Assembly: GCF_000725885.1 (NCBI RefSeq)
Contig: NZ_JODR01000039.1
Span: 1 to 41,216, forward strand
Length of the DNA: 41,216 nt
Source: Streptomyces albus subsp. albus
GTDB lineage: Bacteria > Actinomycetota > Actinomycetes > Streptomycetales > Streptomycetaceae
Direction of reading: 5' to 3'
A model generated the notes under the pieces. That model made no database searches. It saw only the letters and a list, made by a program, of their open reading frames with translations, and had not been told where the DNA came from. The position numbers and the translations under genes are program-made. Shown here one piece after another: positions 7,743 through 15,687 of this stretch; the stretch's first letter is position 1; each line of letters opens with the position of its first letter.

Positions 7743-9230
7743 GTGACCTCGAACCACAGACCCACCCGGCCCGCCGTGCGGCCGGGCGCCGTCGCGGCGG
7801 TGGTGCTCGGCCTGCTGGCCGCGCTGCTGACCGCTGTCCCCGCGGCGGCGATCCCCGACCCGGGGGACTCGCCCCGCGCACCGCGGGACGTCACCGAGCA
7901 GGACCGGGCGCAGACCAGGGAGGCGATCCGCAAGGGCGACATCCCCGGCCAGGACGAGATCGTGCACAGCGACAACATCACGCATCTCGCCAATCTGCCC
8001 AAGGGCGCGCTCAAGGGCACCAACTCGGACCTGGCCTTCCAGGGGAAGTACGCCTTCGCCGGCAACTACGACGGGTTCACCGTCTACGACATCAGCAGGC
8101 CGGCCGAGCCCAGGATCGTCAGCCAGGTGCTGTGCCCCGGGTCGCAGAACGACGTCTCCGTCTCCGGGAACCTGCTCTTCCTGTCCACGGACAGCTCGCG
8201 CAGTGACGACTCGTGCGCGAGCACCACCGCGCCGGCCACCGAGAAGGACTCCTGGGAGGGCATGAAGGTCTTCGACATCAGCGACATACGCCACCCCCGG
8301 TACGTCGCCGCGGTCGAGACCTCCTGCGGCTCCCACACCCACACCCTCGTGCCGGACAGGAAGAACGTCTACATCTACGTCTCCTCCTACGCGCCGGACG
8401 CCTCCTTCCCCGACTGCCGGCCCCCGCACGACGGCATCTCCATCGTCAAGGTGCCCCGCTCGCAGCCCGGGAAGGCCGCCGTCATCGACTTCCCGGTGCT
8501 CTTCCCCGACGGCGGTTTCCCCGGCGACCCGGACAAGCCCAGGGCCGTGGAGACCACCGGCTGCCACGACATCACCTCCTACCCGAGGCTGAAGCTGGCC
8601 GCGGGCGCCTGCATGGGCGACGGCATCCTGCTGGACATCAGGAACCCGGCCAAACCCCGCGTCATCGACCGCGTCGAGGACACCGAGAACTTCGCCTTCT
8701 GGCACTCGGCGACCTTCAGCCAGGACGGCGCGAAGGTGGTGTTCACCGACGAACTCGGCGGCGGCGGTGCCCCCACCTGCAACGCGGAGACCGGCGACCA
8801 GAAGGGCGCCGACGGCATCTACGACATCAAGGGCAAGGGCGACAAGCGCAAGCTGGTCTTCCGCTCCTACTTCAAGATCCCGCGCCACCAGGCCGAGACG
8901 GAGAACTGCGTGGCCCACAACGGGTCGCTCATCCCCGCGAAGGGCCGCGACATCATGGTCCAGGCGTGGTACCAGGGGGGTGTCTCGGTGTGGGACTTCA
9001 CCGACTCCGACAAGCCCCGTGAGATCGCCTACTTCGAGCGCGGGCCGCTGTCCACCACCTCACTGGTGACGGGCGGCTCCTGGTCCGCGTACTACTACAA
9101 CGGCCACATCTACTCGAACGACATGGCCAAGGGCTTCGACGTCCTGCGCCTCGACGACCGGCGTACCGACAGCGCCGCGAAGGTCCGCATGCGCGAGCTC
9201 AACGTCCAGACCCAGCCCGACTACCGCTGA
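7743..9230 (+). CDS. Secreted LVIVD repeat-containing protein
   Basis: The 495-residue protein has an N-terminal signal peptide (hydrophobic VAAVVLGLLAALLTAVPAAA, predicted cut near AAA). It is followed by repeated blades with the VYDISRP, VFDISDI, LDIRNPA and VWDFTDS pattern characteristic of LVIVD beta-propellers. Cys pairs and the HTHT and HNGS segments may be structural or metal-related. It is probably exported and extracytoplasmic; no enzymatic function is established for the family. The GTG at 7743 has a GGGAGGT Shine-Dalgarno four bases upstream. The 3' end overlaps the convergent TetR gene by ten bases. Confidence 0.85.
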   Translation: MTSNHRPTRPAVRPGAVAAVVLGLLAALLTAVPAAAIPDPGDSPRAPRDVTEQDRAQTREAIRKGDIPGQDEIVHSDNITHLANLPKGALKGTNSDLAFQGKYAFAGNYDGFTVYDISRPAEPRIVSQVLCPGSQNDVSVSGNLLFLSTDSSRSDDSCASTTAPATEKDSWEGMKVFDISDIRHPRYVAAVETSCGSHTHTLVPDRKNVYIYVSSYAPDASFPDCRPPHDGISIVKVPRSQPGKAAVIDFPVLFPDGGFPGDPDKPRAVETTGCHDITSYPRLKLAAGACMGDGILLDIRNPAKPRVIDRVEDTENFAFWHSATFSQDGAKVVFTDELGGGGAPTCNAETGDQKGADGIYDIKGKGDKRKLVFRSYFKIPRHQAETENCVAHNGSLIPAKGRDIMVQAWYQGGVSVWDFTDSDKPREIAYFERGPLSTTSLVTGGSWSAYYYNGHIYSNDMAKGFDVLRLDDRRTDSAAKVRMRELNVQTQPDYR

Positions 9231-9940
9231 GCCGGCGTGCCGTGCGCCCCGGGGAACTGCTTCCCGGCGCACGGTGTGCCGCCGCCCAGCCGCCGGACGA
9301 GCTCCACCGACGAGACACCCTCCGCGCGGCGTGCCGCCTCCTTCGGGGGCACGCCGCGCTCCCACTCCAGCCCGTACCGCGCGAACAGCTCACCGCGCAG
9401 CCGCTCCAGCGGCATCGGTGCGCCCGGCAGCAGCACCGCGACGACGGCGCCCATCAGGTTCGCCCGCAGCAGCGGGTAGTCGCGGTCCGGATCGGTGGAG
9501 CCGTAACGTGTCACGGCCGTGCGCAACAGCACTGCCAGGCGCTGCTGTTCGTCGCACTGGACGAAGCCCTCCTGCTGGAGGATGCCCGCCATATGGGCGC
9601 GCATCAGCACCGGATGGTCGCGGGCCAGTCCCAGGACCGCGTCGATGGCGCGGGCCAGCGTCTCGTGCCCGCTGCCGGGCCCTTCCGGTACGGGGGCGCG
9701 CTCCAGGGCCTCGGCCAGGGTGAGGTGCATCAGCCGGTGCACCGACGACTGGAACAGCTGTCGCTTGCCGGGGAAGTAGTACGAGATCAGCCCGCGTGCG
9801 GAGCCCGCCCGGTCGGCGATGGCCCCGAGCGTCGTGGCCTCGTAACCGCGCTCCGCGACGAGTTCGACGGTTGCCTGGAGCAGCCGCTCGCGCGAGCGTC
9901 GGCGCAACTCCTCATTGACCGATGCGCTCCGAGGGGACAT
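9221..9940 (-). CDS. TetR/AcrR family transcriptional regulator
   Basis: The 239-residue protein has an N-terminal helix-turn-helix at residues 16-60 (LLQATVELVAERGYEATT, then GSARGLISYYFPGKRQLF) followed by a helical ligand-binding domain. It is likely a dimeric repressor relieved by an unknown small molecule. The ATG at 9940 has GGAGTTACAGG just upstream. A 19-bp palindrome at 9956-9974 covers its probable promoter, which points to autorepression. It is divergent from the methyltransferase gene, a possible second target. The Gly/Pro-rich C-terminal tail extends into the convergent LVIVD gene. Confidence 0.9.
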   Translation of the reverse strand: MSPRSASVNEELRRRSRERLLQATVELVAERGYEATTLGAIADRAGSARGLISYYFPGKRQLFQSSVHRLMHLTLAEALERAPVPEGPGSGHETLARAIDAVLGLARDHPVLMRAHMAGILQQEGFVQCDEQQRLAVLLRTAVTRYGSTDPDRDYPLLRANLMGAVVAVLLPGAPMPLERLRGELFARYGLEWERGVPPKEAARRAEGVSSVELVRRLGGGTPCAGKQFPGAHGTPAQR

Positions 9941-9955
9941 CCTGTAACTCCTGCG

Positions 9956-9974
9956 TTGGCTGGCTGGCAGCCAA
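9956..9974. promoter_or_regulatory. Probable TetR operator
   Basis: Perfect inverted repeat TTGGCTG-N5-CAGCCAA, 15 bases upstream of the TetR start and next to a TATATT -10-like hexamer on the minus strand. Size and position are typical of TetR autoregulatory sites. Confidence 0.65.
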
Positions 9975-10033
9975 TATACTCAGCACGACTTCGGGCGTCC
10001 GCGCCGCCCCGCGGACGGACACCCGGTTCAGCG

Positions 10034-10074
10034 GCCGATATCGGGGCGACGCGGGGGATCGCCCCGATATCGGC
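10034..10074. repeat. Perfect 16-bp inverted repeat with 9-base spacer
   Basis: GCCGATATCGGGGCGA (10034-10049) is repeated exactly in reverse complement at 10059-10074. Each arm holds the ten-base palindrome CCGATATCGG, so the element can be read as a stem-loop or as two dyad sites 29 bp apart. It sits in the 249-bp region between the divergent TetR and methyltransferase genes, 115 bases upstream of the latter. Confidence 0.85.
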
Positions 10075-10189
10075 GCCCACCGCGATCGGTTCCACCTCGT
10101 CCTGCTTCTCCGACGCGCTCGAACGTGCGTATGCGGGTACGTTGGTGCGCGCACAGAGCCGACAACGCACACGCGGAGGGCGGGGAGCG

Positions 10190-10996
10190 ATGACCGACGG
10201 CCCGGAGCCGGACCTCGAAGAGATCGACAACACGGTGCCGCACTCGGCCCGCATCTGGAACTACTGGCTCGGCGGCAAGGACTTCTACGACGTGGACCGG
10301 GAAGTCGGCGACGGAATCGCCCGCAGCAACCCCGGCATCGTCACCACCGCGCGGGCCCAGCGTGCCTTCCTGTGCCGCGCGGTGCGGTACCTGGCCGGCG
10401 AGGCGGGCATCCGGCAGTTCCTGGACGTGGGCACCGGGCTGCCCACCGTGGACAACACCCACGAGGTCGCCCAGCGGGTGGCACCCGACGCCCGCATCGT
10501 CTACGTGGACCACGACCCCCTCGTGCTCACCCACGCCCGGGCCCTGCTCACCAGCACGCCCGAGGGCGTCACCCACTACATCGACGCCGACCTGCGCGAC
10601 CCGGACGCCATCCTGCGCGGCGCGGCCGGCACCCTCGACTTCGACCGTCCGGTGGCCCTCATGCTGCTCGGCGTCGTCGCCCACATCACCGACGACAGCG
10701 CCTACGACGTCGTCGCCCGGCTGATGGCGGCCCTGCCCCCAGGCAGCCACCTGGTCTTCAGCGACTCGGCCGAGGTCGTCAACCCGGAAGCCGTCCGGGC
10801 CATGGTGCGGCAGTGGAACAGCACCAGCGACAACCCGCGCGTCAACCGCACCCGCGAGCAGATCCTGCGCTTCTTCGACGGCATGGAACTGCTGGAACCA
10901 GGGCTGGTCTCGGTCACCCGCTGGCGTCCCGAAGCGCTGCCCTTCGGTGAGCCGGCGGAGGTCGACAACGTGGGAGGCGTCGCCCGCAAGAACTGA
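10190..10996 (+). CDS. SAM-dependent methyltransferase, Methyltransf_19 (formerly DUF574) family
   Basis: The 268-residue protein starts with the family signature ARIWNYWLGGKDFYDVDR. It then shows a Rossmann-type SAM site (FLDVGTGLPTVDNTHEVAQ, IVYVDHDPLVLTHA) and a C-terminal RVNRTREQILRFFDGMELLEPG block. This family is much expanded in Streptomyces; substrates are mostly unknown. The ATG at 10190 has GGGGAGCG directly upstream and gives the usual length. Its long upstream region contains the 10034-10074 inverted repeat and the TetR operator, so it may belong to the TetR regulon. It converges with the PAP2 gene. Confidence 0.9.
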   Translation: MTDGPEPDLEEIDNTVPHSARIWNYWLGGKDFYDVDREVGDGIARSNPGIVTTARAQRAFLCRAVRYLAGEAGIRQFLDVGTGLPTVDNTHEVAQRVAPDARIVYVDHDPLVLTHARALLTSTPEGVTHYIDADLRDPDAILRGAAGTLDFDRPVALMLLGVVAHITDDSAYDVVARLMAALPPGSHLVFSDSAEVVNPEAVRAMVRQWNSTSDNPRVNRTREQILRFFDGMELLEPGLVSVTRWRPEALPFGEPAEVDNVGGVARKN

Positions 10997-11004
10997 GGCG
11001 CCGC

Positions 11005-11021
11005 CGCCCTCCGCAAGGGCG
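11005..11021. terminator. Short hairpin between convergent genes
   Basis: CGCCCT-CCGCA-AGGGCG forms a six-bp stem between the methyltransferase stop (10996) and the PAP2 stop (11035). It could act in both directions. Confidence 0.45.
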
Positions 11022-11034
11022 CCCCGCCCCCCGG

Positions 11035-11736
11035 CTACCGGAACCGGACCGGCGGGGCGGGCAGTTGCCCGGCGGTCCTCAGCGCCGCCCACACCGCCGC
11101 CGAGGCCAAGCCCAGCGCCGCCCCCAGCAGCACCCCCACCACCGTGTCCGTCAGCCAGTGCACGCCCAGCCACACCCGGGTGAACGCCACGCCCGGGACG
11201 GACACGCACGCCACCACCACCGCGCACCGCCGTCCGCCGTCGCCACCGGGCCCGCCACGCTCCCGCCACAGCCACAGCAGCACCACACACACCAGCGCGG
11301 CTGTCATGGCGTGGCCCGAGGGCATCGCCGCGTACTCCGCCGAGTCGACCGGCTGCCGCCACCGTGGCCGCTCCCGGTCCAGCGCCGCCTTCAGCCCCTG
11401 CTGCACCGCCGAACCGGCCAGCACCGTACCGGCAAGCCACCAGCCCGCCGCCCGCTCGCGGAGCCACAGCAGCCGCAGCACGACGGCGGCCACCAGCAGC
11501 CGGAAGGTCCACGGGTCCCAGACCCAGTCGCTGAGGATCCGGTGGGCACGGGTGAGCCCGGGGTGCTCCAGGGCCATCGTGTGCAGTCCGGTCGCCACGT
11601 TCCGGTCGAGCGCGGCCAGGGGCTGCCAGCGCAGGCCCACCAGAAGGATCAGTACGGCGGCGGCAGCCCCCAGCACGGCGGCCATCACCGACCGCAGCGT
11701 TCGAGTGGGCACTTCTCGACGGAACGGACCTCGCAT
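11035..11736 (-). CDS. PAP2 family membrane phosphatase
   Basis: The 233-residue integral membrane protein has the three phosphatidic-acid phosphatase motifs: K-x6-RP in KAALDRERP, PSGH in AMPSGHAM, and R-x5-H-x3-D in RVWLGVHWLTD. Five or six hydrophobic helices are visible. It likely dephosphorylates a lipid phosphate such as phosphatidate or undecaprenyl pyrophosphate on the outer face of the membrane; the substrate cannot be told from sequence. The ATG at 11736 is used because the first transmembrane helix follows about 15 basic residues later. It is transcribed alone. Confidence 0.9.
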   Translation of the reverse strand: MRGPFRREVPTRTLRSVMAAVLGAAAAVLILLVGLRWQPLAALDRNVATGLHTMALEHPGLTRAHRILSDWVWDPWTFRLLVAAVVLRLLWLRERAAGWWLAGTVLAGSAVQQGLKAALDRERPRWRQPVDSAEYAAMPSGHAMTAALVCVVLLWLWRERGGPGGDGGRRCAVVVACVSVPGVAFTRVWLGVHWLTDTVVGVLLGAALGLASAAVWAALRTAGQLPAPPVRFR

Positions 11737-11927
11737 ACGCCGATCATCGCCCGTCCCACCCGTGCAGGCACAAGTCCCGCGCGGACGAGCGCTGTCGGGC
11801 CGCGGAAGGCCGTCGGCGCCCCGGGCGGCGACGGCCGGGCGGGACGGCCCCCGACAGCGCGCCGCGCGGGTTTCGCCGGGAGCGATAACCCATCACCTGC
11901 GTGCGGACGCCTCCCTACGCTGCCCCC

Positions 11928-12746
11928 ATGGACTCACCGCTCACGGGTACGGCCGCAGGCGTGCCGTTCACCGCGCTGCCACCGGCAGGCGAGGGCCCCG
12001 CGCCGCTGATCGTCACCTGGCACATGCTGGACGCACCGAGGTCGGACGCCGCGTTCGCCGCCGCGCTGCCGATGCACGGTCTGCCGGCGTGGCGGGTCCA
12101 CCTCGGCATGCCGATGTGCGGGGCACGCATGGTGGACGGCAGCATGGACGCCGGTGCGGCGCTGATGCGCGAAGACCCGTTGATGGCCTACCTGTACCCG
12201 TTCGTCCGGCAGGCGACCGAGGAGTTCCCGGCCGCGCTGGCGTCACTGCGCGCACAACTGCCTCTCGACGACGGCCCGATCGGTGTGCTCGGCGGCTCGC
12301 TGGGCGGCGCCGTCGCGCTGCGGGTCCTCGCGGAGAGCGACATTCCGGTCTTCGCCGGCGCCGTGGTGAACGCAGCCGTCCGGATGCGGTCCGTCGTCGA
12401 ACTGTTCCCGGGCGACTACCCCTACGACGCGGAGTCCGAGAAGGCCGTCGACAGCCTGGACTTCGTCGCACGGGCCGACCGTATCGCCGCCCGTGCGCCG
12501 CTGCTGGTCGTCAGCGGCGAGCTGGACCACCCCGGGCTGCGTGCCGACGCGCTGGACCTCGTCGGCGCGCTGGGGGAGCGGTCCGCACTGCTGTCGGTCC
12601 CGGGGCTGGCCCACCCGCTCGCCGAGGAGCCCGGTATCGAACCCGCCCCGCAACTCCCGACGGCCCGCGAGGTGGACGCCGGGCTCGTTTCATGGTTCGC
12701 GCGCCATCTCCCGGCAGCGGGCGCGGTGGCCGGCGGCAACTCCTAG
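11928..12746 (+). CDS. Alpha/beta hydrolase
   Basis: The 272-residue protein has the nucleophile elbow GGSLGG (Ser124) with downstream candidates for the acid (SGELDHPG, Asp200) and histidine (GLAHP, His229), as in alpha/beta-hydrolase esterases and dipeptidyl-peptidase-like enzymes. The substrate is unknown. There is no signal peptide. The ATG at 11928 follows TACGCT by six bases with no Shine-Dalgarno, the pattern of leaderless Streptomyces transcripts; a GTG at 11901 is an alternative. The stop overlaps the convergent M56 gene by four bases. Confidence 0.85.
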   Translation: MDSPLTGTAAGVPFTALPPAGEGPAPLIVTWHMLDAPRSDAAFAAALPMHGLPAWRVHLGMPMCGARMVDGSMDAGAALMREDPLMAYLYPFVRQATEEFPAALASLRAQLPLDDGPIGVLGGSLGGAVALRVLAESDIPVFAGAVVNAAVRMRSVVELFPGDYPYDAESEKAVDSLDFVARADRIAARAPLLVVSGELDHPGLRADALDLVGALGERSALLSVPGLAHPLAEEPGIEPAPQLPTAREVDAGLVSWFARHLPAAGAVAGGNS

Positions 12747-13681
12747 CGCAGCGCCGTGAGCCCGGGGGCGAACGCGATCAGCACGGGCACCACCGGCACC
12801 AGCGAGGCGACGGCCGTCATCCGCAGCCGGCGGCTCACCGGCAGCCGGGGGGCCGGTGACAGCAGCCGGTGCACCCGCTGCGGCACCATCGCGAGCGAGG
12901 CCGGGCAGGGGCCGAAGACGCCCCGGTCCTCGTTCAGTTCGACCAGCGCCAGGGCGATCGTCAGCCGCCCGTACCGCCGGGACGCCGCGTCGTCGGCGGC
13001 CAGCTCCACCAGCCGGTGCACCTGGTCCCGGAACGAGGCGAACACCGGCACCCGGGAGAAGCCGGTGGCCAGCGCGGAGGAGCAGTGCAGCAGCCAGTCG
13101 TGGCGGGCCCGCGCGTGCCCCTGCTCGTGTTCCAGCACCGCGTCCAGCTGTCGTCCCTTGAGCCGCCGCAGCGCGCCCGTGGTGATGACCAGTTGCGGTG
13201 TGGCGCCCGGCAGCCACCAGGCGTCCGGCCTGTCCTCCTCCAGCACGACCAGGCGGTCGCTGGAGGTCGTCTCCTCGCCCGGCAGGCGGGGCGCGCGTTC
13301 CCGCAGTTCGGCGCGGCGCTTGCGGCGCCTGGCCCGCGCGTCGCGGATCTCCCTCAGCAGCATGGCGCCGGTCCACGCGCCGCCGCAGGCCAGCAGGAGG
13401 CACAGCACCCCCGCCCAGGGGGCGTACCCGCCGGAGGTGTACATCTCGGCGACGCCGTCGGGCGCCCCGGCGAAGACGTGGGCGCGGACCACGGCGAAGG
13501 CGGTCGCGCCGGACAGCGCCATCGCCAGCAGGCAGCACAGCAGCACCGCCCCGACCACGCACTGCCACACCCACAGGGCGAGCACGGGCTCCCGGTCGGG
13601 CCACGAACAGCGGGCGAGTACCCGGGGTGCGAGGCCCGCGGCGAGCAGGGCGAGCACCATCAGCGCGAGCGGGACCGTCAT
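12743..13681 (-). CDS. M56 family membrane metallopeptidase (BlaR1/MecR1-like)
   Basis: The 312-residue protein has four predicted transmembrane segments and the zinc motif HEQGH (185-189) with a downstream ELAADDAASRR block that supplies the third ligand, as in M56/M48 peptidases. In BlaR1 systems such peptidases cleave a BlaI-type repressor, but no BlaI gene and no penicillin-sensor domain are present here. Its partner is the DUF5134 gene 185 bases upstream in the same direction. The ATG at 13681 begins directly with a transmembrane helix. A Crp-like palindrome at 13736-13749 lies in its promoter region. Confidence 0.88.
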   Translation of the reverse strand: MTVPLALMVLALLAAGLAPRVLARCSWPDREPVLALWVWQCVVGAVLLCCLLAMALSGATAFAVVRAHVFAGAPDGVAEMYTSGGYAPWAGVLCLLLACGGAWTGAMLLREIRDARARRRKRRAELRERAPRLPGEETTSSDRLVVLEEDRPDAWWLPGATPQLVITTGALRRLKGRQLDAVLEHEQGHARARHDWLLHCSSALATGFSRVPVFASFRDQVHRLVELAADDAASRRYGRLTIALALVELNEDRGVFGPCPASLAMVPQRVHRLLSPAPRLPVSRRLRMTAVASLVPVVPVLIAFAPGLTALR

Positions 13682-13735
13682 GCCGCTCAGCCTATGAGGC
13701 CGTTACGAGACAGTGATACGCCCAGTGGGACAGAA

Positions 13736-13749
13736 GTGACGCGCATCAC
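13736..13749. promoter_or_regulatory. Crp-like palindrome upstream of the M56 gene
   Basis: On the minus strand GTGATGCGCGTCAC fits the Streptomyces Crp consensus GTG-N6-GNCAC completely. It lies 54 bases upstream of the M56 start, within the 185-base gap after DUF5134. Binding is inferred. Confidence 0.45.
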
Positions 13750-13838
13750 GGCGCGGAGGGGTTTGCTCGCACTCACGGCAGTCACTCGGGCCCCAATCGC
13801 CACAGCCGATGGTGTGCGCCCGCTGTGCGCCCGGCGGT

Positions 13839-13882
13839 TCGGTGTCACATCCCCAGCAGCTCGGTTTCACACGCCCAGCAGC
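13839..13882. repeat. 22-bp tandem duplication covering the DUF5134 stop codon
   Basis: Two abutting 22-base units (13839-13860 and 13861-13882) match at 19 of 22 positions. On the minus strand each encodes a Leu-Leu-Gly-Val/Met-stop ending, so the last codons and stop of the DUF5134 gene are duplicated just past its end. Confidence 0.75.
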
Positions 13883-14511
13883 ATGGCGAACATGCCCGCC
13901 GCCATGGCCAGCCGGCACCCCGCCACCACGCCGGACTGCCGGGCCAGGAGAGCGGTCACCGGTGCCCCCAGGGCGCCCGGTCCGCCATGACCGGGGCCGG
14001 CCGTGACGCCTCCCGCCGTCCCGGCCCCGGCCGCCGCGGACGGCATCAGCCGGGTGCCGGCCCACAGCACGTAGCCCGCGAAGTAGCCGAGCAGGGCGGC
14101 CGTCACCCACGGCACCCCGCCGTGCTGCCCGTGGTGCGCCCCGGCCGCGCCCGCGCCGCCCGCCGCCATCGCCAGTGCCATGTACACCATCGCCGCCGCG
14201 CCGATCACATGGTGAGCGTGTCCGTGCCGGGCGCCCGGCGCACCGCGGTCGCGGACGGCCGCGGCCGACTCCCGCACCAGCAGCCCGCCGAAGAAGACGA
14301 CGGAACACCAGGCCGGCACCACGGCCGGAACCGGCTCCCCGTCCCACAGGGCGGGAACCGCCATCGCCGCCATCCCGAAGCCCATCGTGGCCTCGGCGCC
14401 CGCGTCCGCACGCTGCCTTGGAGATCCGCCGCGTGCCCGCAGTACGCACCACACACCCGTCACCGCGCAGAGCGCGGCCACCAGCCATCCGACCGTGGCA
14501 GAGCCGTGCAT
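13867..14511 (-). CDS. DUF5134 domain membrane protein
   Basis: The 214-residue hydrophobic protein has about six transmembrane helices. His-rich cytoplasmic or extracellular loops (ARHGHAHH, AHHGQHGG) could bind metal. It matches the actinomycete family DUF5134, commonly found beside M56 peptidase genes, as here. The ATG at 14511 is preceded by GGGGGTGGACG. No function is established; the His pairs and the peptidase partner suggest metal sensing or handling, but that is conjecture. Confidence 0.75.
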   Translation of the reverse strand: MHGSATVGWLVAALCAVTGVWCVLRARGGSPRQRADAGAEATMGFGMAAMAVPALWDGEPVPAVVPAWCSVVFFGGLLVRESAAAVRDRGAPGARHGHAHHVIGAAAMVYMALAMAAGGAGAAGAHHGQHGGVPWVTAALLGYFAGYVLWAGTRLMPSAAAGAGTAGGVTAGPGHGGPGALGAPVTALLARQSGVVAGCRLAMAAGMFAMLLGV

Positions 14512-14593
14512 CGTCCACCCCCTCGCTCCCGGGGAGACTGCCCGTACCGGCCCGTCACACGGGGAGCGCACGGACGCACCGGGGGAGCACCGT

Positions 14594-14626
14594 GAGGGGC
14601 TGCCCACCCCCGTCGGGCAGCCCCTC
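14594..14626 (-). terminator. Perfect 12-bp hairpin after the sigma-like gene
   Basis: GAGGGGCTGCCC (14594-14605) pairs fully with GGGCAGCCCCTC (14615-14626) around a nine-base loop. It lies ten bases past the stop of the sigma-like gene and just upstream of DUF5134 on the same strand. Confidence 0.8.
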
Positions 14627-14635
14627 GTCGGCGGT

Positions 14636-15133
14636 CTAGCGGGGCGGCCTCGGAGAGGCGTGCCCCATCAGTTCGGTCGCCTCGTCGAACGGCATACCGA
14701 GGTCCTGGTGGAGGATGCGGGTCTCGTTGGTGTGGTCGGTCAGCAGGGACATCCCGGTGCGCCCGCCCGGTCCGCCCCCGTCCTCCGGCACGGTCCCGTC
14801 CGTGGAACACGCGTGGATGCTGATGTGGCGATTGAGCAGCCGCCAGGCGTAGGCGTTGGTGTGCGGGCTGCGCAACGCCTCCTGCCACTGCTGCGCCAGC
14901 TCCGTCAGCGCCAGGTGCACGGCGATGTCGGCCGTACGGGGATCGGACAGCCGGCTGTTCGCGTACTGGAGATACCGGCCGCGGTAGAGCGCGCAGAACG
15001 CGGCGAACTCGACGGGCAGGTCGCTTTCCCGGTCCGGGCTGTCGTGCCGCAGCCCGGATTCCGCTGTGGCGGAGTCCGCACAGCGGTGTTCCTGACCTTC
15101 CGCGGAGCAGTGTTCTTCGCGCGGCAAGGGCAT
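14636..15133 (-). CDS. Sigma-70-like protein, short, with truncated region 4
   Basis: The 165-residue protein has a region 2-like core (FAAFCALYRGRYLQYANSRL, VHLALTELAQQWQEALRS, NAYAWRLLNRHI) seen in streptomycete ECF-type sigma factors. The C-terminus (ILHQDLGMPFDEATELMGH) resembles the first helices of region 4, but the protein ends seven residues later, before a recognition helix. A strong terminator follows directly, so this is the natural end rather than an obvious frameshift. It might be a degenerate sigma factor or a protein that modulates RNA polymerase. The ATG at 15133 is the likely start; a TTG 12 bases upstream is possible. Confidence 0.65.
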   Translation of the reverse strand: MPLPREEHCSAEGQEHRCADSATAESGLRHDSPDRESDLPVEFAAFCALYRGRYLQYANSRLSDPRTADIAVHLALTELAQQWQEALRSPHTNAYAWRLLNRHISIHACSTDGTVPEDGGGPGGRTGMSLLTDHTNETRILHQDLGMPFDEATELMGHASPRPPR

Positions 15134-15687
15134 CCGAACGCTCAACGTTCTCTTCCCCTCCCATCCCCTCCGTCGCGGCCCCTCTGGCCGGAAGCTACAG
15201 GCAGCGACGGGGCTCACGCCATGCGTGTCGCGCACGTGCATTTTCATCGGCAATTGCACGCGGCGGACGCCACGGGCGATCTTCGGTAGCTGATCGAACT
15301 GGTGGGCGTAAAGAATGACGGAAATTCTTCGTGTGTGTTTCGAAAACCTTGGAGTGCGGCCATTTTCGATCGTTGTGAGTTCGCATCTGTTCGCTCGTTC
15401 GGCGCCCGTCGCCAGAGCCGCCGATGAGGGCCCCGAAAGGGTCCTCCTTGCAGATTTCACCCGAGGGGGTGGCGAACCGGGGCCTCGTCCGAACAGCTTT
15501 CGACGGCCCCGCCGTCGGGCGCGACGATGCCATCCGGATCGCCGAGCCGCACGCGGTCGTGTTGAATTGGACTCCGCCGCCGGAGGGTTGGAGGTCGCTG
15601 CCGGCAAGGCCGGGGCCCCGCCACTCACCGGAGCCGTGGCTGGGAACTGTCCGATGTTTCGTTGTTTTTGGTGTGTGGGGGGTTTTG
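15134..15687. other. 554-bp region with no confident gene
   Basis: This gap separates the divergent sigma-like and 503-residue genes. It is less GC-rich than its surroundings around 15290-15400 and again at 15640-15690. An imperfect palindrome AAGAAT-N7-ATTCTT lies at 15311-15329. In the frame of the downstream gene the stretch 15480-15640 has high GC at third positions and no stop, so it could be an N-terminal extension or a small gene. No RNA gene was recognised. Confidence 0.5.

Noticed and set aside
10190..10996. Methyltransferase as a tailoring enzyme for the lanthipeptide
   Set aside because: It carries the Methyltransf_19 signature, not the isoaspartate-type FxLD methyltransferase, and lies 17 kb away with its own regulation.
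12743..14511. Beta-lactam sensing BlaR1/BlaI system
   Set aside because: There is no BlaI-type repressor and no penicillin-binding sensor domain; the partner is DUF5134.
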